Below are positions 25,895 to 31,502 of a DNA stretch of 31,502 nucleotides, piece by piece; positions within the stretch are counted from its first letter, which is position 1, and every line of letters starts with the position of its first letter. The DNA comes from an uncultured Acetobacteraceae bacterium (GTDB lineage: Bacteria > Pseudomonadota > Alphaproteobacteria > Acetobacterales > Acetobacteraceae): contig CALNAL010000414.1 of NCBI GenBank assembly GCA_937874445.1, forward strand, positions 1 to 31,502, written 5' to 3'. A program made the position numbers and the translations under genes. The notes under the pieces are model-generated. The model ran no database searches, was not told the origin of the DNA, and saw nothing but the letters and a program-made list of their open reading frames with translations.

Positions 25895-25930
25895 TCCTGC
25901 CACCGTGATGTTGGAAACGATTGTGGAGTC

Positions 25931-25979
25931 CCCGAGGCGTAGTTGCAACGGTCCGTTGCACGCGGCAGGTCGCCTCGGG
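25931..25979. promoter_or_regulatory. Nested palindrome in the zinc-ribbon/ydcF divergent region
   Basis: Outer arms CCCGAGGCG (25931-25939) and CGCCTCGGG (25971-25979) are perfectly complementary over 9 bp and enclose an inner perfect palindrome TGCAACGG-T-CCGTTGCA (25944-25960). A further hairpin, CCTTCC-gccg-GGAAGG, follows at 25988-26003. It lies 37 bases from the zinc-ribbon start and 167 bases before the ydcF ATG. It could be a dimeric-repressor operator within a cruciform, or a structured 5' leader of ydcF. No recognised riboswitch motif is visible. The rest of the 251-base gap shows no gene. Confidence 0.5.
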
Positions 25980-26145
25980 ACCCATCCCCTTCCGCCGGGA
26001 AGGAAAATGGTGGCACAACGGCGACCATGGTGCGACGGAACTCCATTGGCAGGGATGCCTCTCCACCCTGCCCCGTGCTGCGGTGTGGCGGGAGTGGCGG
26101 AGGGACGCGGCGTCCGCCCGTCATCCGCGGGACGTGCCGGTTTCC

Positions 26146-26790
26146 ATGAGCCCCCGCCTGGCGCGTGCCATGCTGTTCCTGCTGGTTGCTGCCGTGCTCG
26201 CCTGGCTCGGCGGGTTCGTCTGGTTTGCCGCCACGGCCTGGTGGGACGAGCCTGCTCCGGCCCGGGCGGACGGCATCGTCGCCCTGACCGGCGGTGCGGG
26301 GCGGGTCGAGACCGCGTTGACCCTGCTGGCTGACGGCCATGCGCGGGTAGCGCTGGTTTCCGGCGTCGGTGCGACCACCGATTTCGCGACTCTGGCCCGT
26401 CGCGCCGGCATCGATCCAGCTTTGCGCGTGCGGGTCACGCTGGGACGTGCCGCCACTTCGACCTATGGCAATGCGGCCGAAACGGCGGAGTGGGTCCATG
26501 CCAACGATCTTCACTCGCTGATCGTGGTGACGGCCGGCTATCATATGCGGCGCGCGCTTGCGGAGTTGGGACGGGCTCTCCCCGGGGTTGCGCTTCACCC
26601 GGCGCCGGTGGTTCCGGCCGCGCTGCGCCGGGACAAGTGGGCAAGCCTGCGTCTGCTGGCGGGCGAATACAACAAATGGCTGGCGGTGGAGGCCGGACTG
26701 TCGGCCATCGCCTCGCGGGGCGAGGCCCGCCCCGAGGGGCATGCTGCTCCGCTGGGCGACAAGGGACAGGACGGGAAGGAAAGCGAATGA
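26146..26790 (+). CDS. YdcF/ElyC/SanA-family protein (DUF218)
   Basis: A 214-residue protein with an N-terminal membrane helix (about residues 9-30, MLFLLVAAVLAWLGGFVWFA) and a DUF218 domain facing the periplasm. The first strand ADGIVALTGGAGRVETAL and the block RAATSTYGNAAETAEW (the family's S-x-x-T/G-N-A-x-E element) are clear, followed by SLIVVTAGYHMRRA. Members have been linked to envelope integrity and peptidoglycan or undecaprenyl-phosphate metabolism, but the reaction is not settled. The ATG at 26146 lacks a strong ribosome site. It overlaps the next gene as ATGA, so the two are coupled. Confidence 0.87.
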   Translation: MSPRLARAMLFLLVAAVLAWLGGFVWFAATAWWDEPAPARADGIVALTGGAGRVETALTLLADGHARVALVSGVGATTDFATLARRAGIDPALRVRVTLGRAATSTYGNAAETAEWVHANDLHSLIVVTAGYHMRRALAELGRALPGVALHPAPVVPAALRRDKWASLRLLAGEYNKWLAVEAGLSAIASRGEARPEGHAAPLGDKGQDGKESE

Positions 26791-27560
26791 TCCTGTTGCG
26801 CTCGCTGGCGTTCAATCTCTGGCTTTTCGTGGCGACGACCGTGCTGTGCCTGCGCTTCGGCCTGTTTCGTCCGGATCGCGCGGCCTCGTTGCGGGCCGGG
26901 CATGCCTGGGCGCGCGCCGTGGTGGGCGGGCTGCGTGTGCTGTGTGGCATCGACTATGGTGTGACCGGCACGGAATACCTGCCGAAATCCGGGGCAGCCC
27001 TCATCGCCCCGATGCACCAGTCGGCGTTCGACACGGCCGTGTGGGTACTGCTGGTCCCTGATTTCGTCTATGTCCTCAAGAAGGAACTCACTTATCTGCC
27101 GCTGTTCGGCCACATGCTCGGCAAGGCGGGCATGATCGCCGTGAATCGGCGAGCGGGAGCGGCGGCCGTGCGCGAACTGCTGCGGGGCGCCGACGCAGCC
27201 GTGGCCGAGCAGCGGCAGATCGTGATCTTTCCCGAGGGGACGCGGGTCGCCCCCGGCACGTGGGTGAAACTCCAGCCGGGCGTGGCGGCCCTGGCCGCGC
27301 GTACCGGCCTGCCGGTTATCCCGGTTGCGACCGATTCCGGGCACCACTGGGGGCGGCGGGCCTTTCTCAAGCGCCCTGGCACCATCCAGATCGCGGTCCT
27401 GCCGCCGCTGCCTCCGGGCCTGCCGCGCGCGGAGCTGATGCGCCGTCTGGCGGAGGCCTACGCGCAGGGATATGCCGCGCTGCGGGCCCCGCGGCCTGTG
27501 GACAACTCTGTGGGAAGCTTGCTCCGGAATTTCGCAGTCCGACCGAACAGAGCTTTGTAA
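26787..27560 (+). CDS. 1-acyl-sn-glycerol-3-phosphate acyltransferase family protein
   Basis: A second PlsC-type acyltransferase, 257 residues. The motif HX4D is H77-QSAF-D82 (PMHQSAFDTAVW), and the substrate block FPEGTR is at 148-153. An N-terminal hydrophobic stretch (FNLWLFVATTVLCLRFGL) anchors it to the inner membrane. It lacks the long basic N-terminus of the paralogue at 3620-4642. In that motif the usual asparagine before the histidine is methionine (MHQS rather than NHxS), as in some family branches. The ATG overlaps the ydcF stop, and GGGAAGG lies eight bases upstream. It probably makes phosphatidate or remodels lysophospholipids. Confidence 0.9.
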   Translation: MILLRSLAFNLWLFVATTVLCLRFGLFRPDRAASLRAGHAWARAVVGGLRVLCGIDYGVTGTEYLPKSGAALIAPMHQSAFDTAVWVLLVPDFVYVLKKELTYLPLFGHMLGKAGMIAVNRRAGAAAVRELLRGADAAVAEQRQIVIFPEGTRVAPGTWVKLQPGVAALAARTGLPVIPVATDSGHHWGRRAFLKRPGTIQIAVLPPLPPGLPRAELMRRLAEAYAQGYAALRAPRPVDNSVGSLLRNFAVRPNRAL

Positions 27561-27689
27561 TACATTGATATATATGATAATTTTATCCACACGGATCGCT
27601 TTGCAACTGTCGCTGCATTCTGGGGATTATCGCCGCCCGTTTCCCCCGAGAGGGATGGGGAAAACATTGATGGAGAGCTTGCAAACGCC
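27561..27689 (+). promoter_or_regulatory. AT-rich leader with mini-ORF before the DUF2125 gene
   Basis: Bases 27558-27592 are strikingly AT-rich for this genome and contain TTGATA (27565-27570) and GATAAT (27576-27581), though no pair at proper spacing is convincing. Further down, frames starting at ATG 27655 or ATG 27670 end at TGA 27691-27693, overlapping the DUF2125 ATG as ATGA; the shorter one reads MESLQTP and has GGGGA eight bases before it. This suggests a separate promoter and a coupling uORF. Confidence 0.35.
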
Positions 27690-28778
27690 ATGACCTCACC
27701 TGCGCCCCGCCTTTCGCGCCGCCGCGTCTGGCCTTGGCTGGTCGCCGCCCTGCTGGCCGTGGCTGTCCTCCATGGTGCCCTGTGGTGGGCGGCCACGACC
27801 CGCCTGGAACAGGCGCTGGAAAGCACGGTTGTCCGGATGCGTGCCGACGGATGGACTGTTTCCCACGGCACGCCGCGTCGCGCAGGCTGGCCGCTCGCGG
27901 CGGCCCTGGATGTTCCCGACGTGTCCCTTGCCGGACCTGTCGGCACCATCCCCGGCGGGGTGGCTTGGCAGACGCCGCTTCTGCGCGGGGAGTGGCGGCC
28001 GCTGCAGCCGCGCCAGCTGCTTCTCCAGGCTTTCGGCACCCAGCGGCTGCGTCTTGAGCCGACCGTGTCCGCTGAACTCACCGCCGACGCGTTGCAGGCG
28101 GTCCTGCCCCTCGTGGCGCCCGGGAGCCCGCGGCAGGCGATGTTGACTGGAACAGACGTCCGTCTGACCGGAGAGGGTTGGACGGAGGCGGCCACCATTG
28201 CCGCGCTGCACGTCGGGCTGGAGGAGCCGGGTCCAGTGAGATCGGAGGGATCGGGCCCGGTCGAGGCCGCCCCTCCCCGTCGCAGCCTGCACGTTGCCGC
28301 GGAGGAGATCACCCTGCCCGCGTTGCCGGCGGGAGCCAGATGGCCACTGGGGCCCCGCATCGCCACGCTTTCGCTCGATGCCGCCGCCATCGGCCCGCTC
28401 CACGTCCCCGGGGGGCGGGAAGGCGCCGAGGCCTGGCGGGCCGGCGGCGGAGCTTTTCGCCTGGAGCGTCTGGCCCTGGCCTGGGGACCGCTGAACCTGA
28501 CGGCTTCCGCCACGCTCGGGTTGGATGCCGCCTTGCAGCCGGCCGGCAGTGGGGAGATCGCCCTGACGGGCTACGAGGCGACCCTCGATGCCCTGGTCTC
28601 GACCGGCGTGATGAACGCGCGTGGGGCCATTGCCACCAAGAGCGTGCTGGCGTTGCTGGCGCGCCCCGGTGCGGGCGGTGGCCCGGCGCGTGTCGAGGTG
28701 CCGCTGACGCTGAAGGAGCGCGTCCTCTCGGCGGGAGGGTTTGCGCTCACCCGTCTGCCACCTTGGAACTGGCCGTGA
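27690..28778 (+). CDS. DUF2125 domain-containing protein
   Basis: A 362-residue protein with an N-terminal membrane segment (WLVAALLAVAVLHGALWWAA, about residues 16-35), probably exported and anchored. The remainder matches the DUF2125 style: YxGWPL-like RAGWPLAAALDVPDVSL, GVAWQTPLLRGEWRPLQPRQLLLQAFG, and a closing SAGGFALTRLPP. The function is unknown. It commonly follows an acyltransferase and ydcF in Rhodospirillales. Its own ribosome site is weak (GGAGAG 12 bases away), and translation may depend on the overlapping mini-ORF. Confidence 0.82.
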   Translation: MTSPAPRLSRRRVWPWLVAALLAVAVLHGALWWAATTRLEQALESTVVRMRADGWTVSHGTPRRAGWPLAAALDVPDVSLAGPVGTIPGGVAWQTPLLRGEWRPLQPRQLLLQAFGTQRLRLEPTVSAELTADALQAVLPLVAPGSPRQAMLTGTDVRLTGEGWTEAATIAALHVGLEEPGPVRSEGSGPVEAAPPRRSLHVAAEEITLPALPAGARWPLGPRIATLSLDAAAIGPLHVPGGREGAEAWRAGGGAFRLERLALAWGPLNLTASATLGLDAALQPAGSGEIALTGYEATLDALVSTGVMNARGAIATKSVLALLARPGAGGGPARVEVPLTLKERVLSAGGFALTRLPPWNWP

Positions 28779-28823
28779 AAAACAGGCTTGGCGGGGCGGG
28801 CGATTCCAGGATAGGCTGACTCC

Positions 28824-28871
28824 ATGAACTCCTGGACCCGGATTGCGCGAATTACTGTCCCGGCTGCTTAG
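28824..28871 (+). other. Possible 15-residue leader peptide
   Basis: ATG at 28824 opens MNSWTRIARITVPAA and ends at TAG 28869-28871. Both isoleucines use ATT and one arginine uses CGA, codons that are uncommon in neighbouring genes. Upstream AGGATAGG is a weak ribosome site. It stands before a structured region and an ACT-like gene, the layout of an attenuator leader, but it has no run of a single regulatory amino acid. Confidence 0.3.
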
Positions 28872-28909
28872 CGGCCGGGTCGGTGTTTGCCTGCAATCCA
28901 GAATTTTTT
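28840..28909 (+). promoter_or_regulatory. Hairpins and T-run before the ACT-like gene (possible attenuator)
   Basis: CCCGGC (28859-28864) pairs with GCCGGG (28874-28879). Enclosing it, GGATTGC (28840-28846, inside the leader frame) pairs with GCAATCC (28893-28899). TTTTTT follows at 28904-28909, four bases after the outer stem. GACTCC (28818-28823) could also pair with GGAGTC (28915-28920), the ribosome site of the next gene. These alternatives resemble a terminator/attenuator, or simply the end of the DUF2125 transcript. Confidence 0.35.
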
Positions 28910-28927
28910 CGTCCGGAGTCTCTCTCC

Positions 28928-29227
28928 ATGTCCGTTGAACCTTGGGCCCTGGTGGGCCTGCACGCGAATGTCCGCTTCGTTGTCCTGGCGGAGGCGTCCG
29001 CCGGCCTGCTGCCGCGTCTGATGGAACCCTTCGCGCGGCGCGATCTGGTTCCTTCCACATTCGAGGCCACGCATGCCGGCGCGCAGCTGCGCGTCGAGAT
29101 CGCCATGCAGGCCATGCCGGCCGAGATGGTCCATCTGGTTGAGGGCAACATGCGCCAGGTGGTCGGAGTCACATCGCTGGTCCGCAGCGCGGAAATCACC
29201 GGATCGGTGCGCCGCCGAGCGGCCTGA
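28928..29227 (+). CDS. Small ACT-domain-like protein
   Basis: A 99-residue protein. After MSVEPWALVGLHANVRFVV come EASAGLLPRLMEPFARRDLVP, RVEIAMQAMPAEMVHLVEGN and MRQVVGVTSLV. This is the beta-alpha-beta-beta-alpha-beta rhythm of ACT domains as in acetolactate synthase small subunits (IlvM/IlvN-like), where glycine-leucine opens helix 1. It may bind an amino acid and regulate a partner enzyme, but no ilv or other biosynthetic gene is adjacent. The start at 28928 was chosen for GGAG nine bases upstream; an in-frame ATG at 28883 would add 15 residues and overlaps the hairpin region. Identity as ACT is by eye. Confidence 0.65.
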   Translation: MSVEPWALVGLHANVRFVVLAEASAGLLPRLMEPFARRDLVPSTFEATHAGAQLRVEIAMQAMPAEMVHLVEGNMRQVVGVTSLVRSAEITGSVRRRAA

Positions 29228-29270
29228 AGCGGGCGGCGCGGCCTGCGAAAGCGCCAGCCTCCCGGGGCGA

Positions 29271-29999
29271 TCAGTCCAGGCCCAGCCGTTCCTTTAGCCC
29301 GGCCATGAACCGGCGGCTGACCGGTACCTGCCGCCCCGAGGAGGTGACGATTGTCCCGAGCCCTCCCTCCTCGAAGCGCAGTTCCTTCACCCGGTCGATG
29401 TTCACCAGGGCCTGGCGGTGGCAGCGAAAGAAGCCGGTGCGTTCCTCCAGCGTGCGCAGCGCCAGCTCGGTGAAATGCTCTGCCCCGTCGGCTCCCACCA
29501 CGAACACCCCGCCGGGGCGGGATTCCACGTAGTCCACCTCTTCCACCCGCAGCAGCACGATGCGGTTGTGGCCGGTGCAGGGAATCTGGCGCAGCGGATG
29601 CGTGCTCTTGAGCACGGTGACATCCTGGGGCGCGCGGTCGCGCTGCAGACGTTGCAGGGTCTTGGCCAGACGTGCCGGATCGATCGGTTTGAGCAGGTAG
29701 TCGAAGGCGTTTTCTTCGAAGGCCTGCACGGCGTAGTCGTCGTGCGCGGTGAGGAAGACGATGCGCGGGGGGTGCTCGGGGTCGAGCATCGCCAGCATTT
29801 CCAATCCGCTGATGCGCGGCATCTGGATGTCCAGGAAGACGACCTCCGGCGCGAGACGGTTGATGGCGGCGATGGCCTCCACTGCGTTGGCCGCCTCGCC
29901 GACGATTTCCACTTCGCCGGTCCGCTCGAGCAGGATGCGCAGCTCGTCGCGCGCCGGCGCCTCGTCATCGACCACCAGCACATGCAGAGGCGTGCCCAT
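29271..29999 (-). CDS. LytTR-family response regulator
   Basis: A 242-residue regulator. The receiver domain holds the acidic pair D11/D12, the phospho-acceptor D57 (VVFLDIQMP), T82 and K102 (LLKPID). From about residue 140 a LytTR DNA-binding domain follows (HNRIVLLRVEEVDYVES, then FFRCHRQALVNIDRVKELRF). This is the architecture of BtsR/YpdB/LytR proteins. It is encoded directly after its kinase, with stop and start overlapping as TGATG. Known relatives control pyruvate or peptide uptake genes and autolysis; the target here is not adjacent on the visible side. Confidence 0.94.
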   Translation of the reverse strand: MGTPLHVLVVDDEAPARDELRILLERTGEVEIVGEAANAVEAIAAINRLAPEVVFLDIQMPRISGLEMLAMLDPEHPPRIVFLTAHDDYAVQAFEENAFDYLLKPIDPARLAKTLQRLQRDRAPQDVTVLKSTHPLRQIPCTGHNRIVLLRVEEVDYVESRPGGVFVVGADGAEHFTELALRTLEERTGFFRCHRQALVNIDRVKELRFEEGGLGTIVTSSGRQVPVSRRFMAGLKERLGLD

Positions 30000-31480
30000 C
30001 AGGCGGGCAGGCCCGAATCCCGGAGGAGTTCGGGCTTCGCTTCTTCCGGCGCGCGACCGGCACAGATCCTGATGGCCTCCGCGGGGTCTGGAGCCATCGG
30101 CAGGCGCAGCACGACCTGCGTGCGCACGTCGGGCTCGCAGCGCACCGAAAGTCCGTAGCCCTCGCCGTAGCGGGCCCGGATGCGCCGGTCCACCAGGCTC
30201 ATGCCCAGCCCGTCCCCCGTCCCGGCCGGACGTTCCTCGAACAATCCCGCGTTGTCCTCGACCGTCAGCAGCAGGTCGTCTCCCGAGGCGGTGGCGGCGA
30301 TGCGGACCTGCCCGGGGCCGAGCAGCTGGGAAGTGCCGTGCTTGATGGCGTTCTCCACGATCGGTTGCAGCAGGAAGGCCGGCAGCCGCACCCCGCGCAG
30401 TGCCTCGGGCACGTCGATCTCCACCGCGAGTCGCCCGGCGAAGCGCGCCAGCTCGATCTGCAGATAGGCGTTCACGTGCTCGATCTCGTCGGCCAGCGTC
30501 GCCTCCTCGGTGGGGCGCTTGAGGTTCTTGCGAAAGAAGGTCGAGAGATGCAGCACCAGCCCGCGCGCCCGCTCGGGGTCGGTGCGGATCACCGAGGAGA
30601 GCACGTTGAGCGTGTTGAAGAGGAAGTGCGGATTGACCTGCGCCTGCAACAGCTTGATCTCGGATTCCGCGATGAGCTGCTTCTGCTGCTCGTAGCGCCC
30701 GGCGAGGATCTGGCTGGAGAACAGCCGCGCCAGCCCCTCGCCCAGCGTGCGGTTGATGGTGGAGAAGAGTTTGCGCCTCGGCTCGTAGAGCTTAATGGTG
30801 CCGATCACGCGCTTTTCCTCGCCGAGCAGGGGGATCACCAGCGTGGCGCCGAGCGGGCAGTCGGGCTTGATGGAGCAATGGTACTCCACCTCGTTGCCGT
30901 CGGCGTACACCACCTGGTTGTGCTCGATGGCGTTGCGAGTGTGGTCCGAGGAAATCGGCGTGCCGGGCAGGTGGTGGTCATCGCCGAGGCCGATGAAGGC
31001 GAGGATCTTTTCGCGGTCGGTGATGGCCACCGCGCCGACGCCCGTCTCCTCGTAGATGATGCGCGAGACGCGTGCCGTGGTTTCGGCGTTGAAGCCGTTG
31101 CGCAGGATGCCCTCGGCGCGCGCGGCGATCTTGAGCGCCTTGGCCGAGAACACGCGCGACTGCCCCTCCATCAGCAGGCGGCGCTCCAGCAGGATGCGCA
31201 TGAACAGACCGGCCCCCAGGGTGTTGGCGATCCACATCGGCAACGCGACATGGTTGACCACGTCCCACCCCACCGCGATCGGGCGTGTCACCAGCAGGAT
31301 GATCGCCATCTGCACGACCTCGGCGACGAAGGTGACCGCGGCGACGCGCCAGGGGTTGAACAGCCCCTCGAAGTCGCGTCGTCGGACGTAGTGGCGATGC
31401 ACGAGGCCGCCGATGAGGCCCTCCGCCAGGGTCGAGATCATGCAGGCCACCGCCGTGGGGCCGCCGAAGGTGTAGCGGTG
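29999..31480 (-). CDS. LytS/BtsS-family sensor histidine kinase (partial, N-terminus missing)
   Basis: 493 codons of a membrane sensor kinase cut by the contig end. In order: the last helices of a 5TMR-LYT sensor (PTAVACMISTLAEGLIGGL, AEVVQMAIILLVTRPIAV); a GAF-like domain (EETGVGAVAITDREKILAF to VIGTIKLYEP); the His_kinase motif QAQVNPHFLFNTLNVLSS, with the phospho-histidine codon at 30626-30628; and a HATPase domain (LQPIVENAIKHG, VEDNAGLF, GDGLGMSLV). It should pass phosphate to the LytTR regulator downstream, as in BtsSR/YpdAB systems. The true start is not present: codons beyond 31480 come from adapter and give a spurious MYKRQ terminus. Confidence 0.93.
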   Translation of the reverse strand, partial: HRYTFGGPTAVACMISTLAEGLIGGLVHRHYVRRRDFEGLFNPWRVAAVTFVAEVVQMAIILLVTRPIAVGWDVVNHVALPMWIANTLGAGLFMRILLERRLLMEGQSRVFSAKALKIAARAEGILRNGFNAETTARVSRIIYEETGVGAVAITDREKILAFIGLGDDHHLPGTPISSDHTRNAIEHNQVVYADGNEVEYHCSIKPDCPLGATLVIPLLGEEKRVIGTIKLYEPRRKLFSTINRTLGEGLARLFSSQILAGRYEQQKQLIAESEIKLLQAQVNPHFLFNTLNVLSSVIRTDPERARGLVLHLSTFFRKNLKRPTEEATLADEIEHVNAYLQIELARFAGRLAVEIDVPEALRGVRLPAFLLQPIVENAIKHGTSQLLGPGQVRIAATASGDDLLLTVEDNAGLFEERPAGTGDGLGMSLVDRRIRARYGEGYGLSVRCEPDVRTQVVLRLPMAPDPAEAIRICAGRAPEEAKPELLRDSGLPA

Positions 31481-31502
31481 CTGTCTCTTATACACATCTC
31501 CG
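31481..31502. other. Untrimmed Nextera/Tn5 adapter at the contig end
   Basis: The final bases read CTGTCTCTTATACACATCT followed by CCG, the 19-bp Tn5 mosaic end plus the first bases of the Nextera read-2 adapter. It interrupts the kinase frame and creates the known artefactual MYKRQ peptide on the minus strand. It is library DNA, not genome. Confidence 0.97.

Noticed and set aside
27472..27693. 73-codon frame starting inside the second acyltransferase gene
   Set aside because: Most of it overlaps the acyltransferase end out of frame and the AT-rich gap; only its last few codons, as a possible uORF, are worth noting.
1..31502. CRISPR arrays, prophage, toxin-antitoxin or defence genes
   Set aside because: No regularly spaced repeat arrays and no such genes were recognised; the only mobile remnant is the IS3 orfA fragment.

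Overview
This window looks like chromosome of a GC-rich alphaproteobacterium, most likely Rhodospirillales and probably Acetobacteraceae. The grounds are the gene orders acyltransferase-miaB-phoH-ybeY-corC, tamA-tamB, glnK-amtB next to ftsK, and ydcF-acyltransferase-DUF2125, together with a cytoplasmic globin-type chemoreceptor and a fragment of a Hint-type protein C-terminus of a kind I associate with acetic acid bacteria. The assignment rests on protein character and synteny from memory; no search was possible. The last 22 bases are sequencing adapter, so the right edge of the window is a raw contig end.

Layout. 1-4642 (minus strand): acyltransferase, miaB, phoH, ybeY and corC (corC runs off the left edge), with tight or overlapping junctions. 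4745-13776 (plus): tamA, tamB, a D-aminopeptidase-like serine hydrolase and a peptide-type ABC solute-binding protein, all closely spaced. 13867-15180 (minus): soluble protoglobin-type chemoreceptor. 15181-15972: a gene graveyard holding a truncated Hint-type protein tail and a broken IS3-family orfA. 15973-17517 (minus): murJ, divergent from glnK-amtB (17743-19457), with an unusual repeat-rich region between them. 19632-22118: ftsK. 22227-22796 (minus): M23 peptidase. 22928-24996: Bcr/CflA-type MFS exporter and a class-I glutamine-amidotransferase-like hydrolase. 25249-25322: tRNA-Gly(CCC) with a strong promoter. 25373-25894 (minus): zinc-ribbon membrane protein, divergent from ydcF, a second acyltransferase, DUF2125 and an ACT-like small protein (26146-29227). 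29271-31480 (minus): LytTR response regulator and LytS/BtsS-type sensor kinase, the latter cut by the contig end.

Functionally the window is rich in envelope biology: phospholipid acylation (two acyltransferases), the TamAB pathway, lipid II flipping (MurJ), peptidoglycan hydrolysis (M23), YdcF, and possibly recycling of D-amino-acid peptides. Nitrogen sensing (GlnK-AmtB), chromosome segregation (FtsK) and RNA modification or processing (MiaB, YbeY, PhoH) complete it. I do not see a defence island, phage, CRISPR array or biosynthetic cluster. The most interesting unexplained signals are non-coding: three CAGGCAT heptamers spaced exactly 23 bp apart upstream of glnK, a nested palindrome between the zinc-ribbon gene and ydcF, and a possible leader peptide with hairpins before the ACT-like gene.
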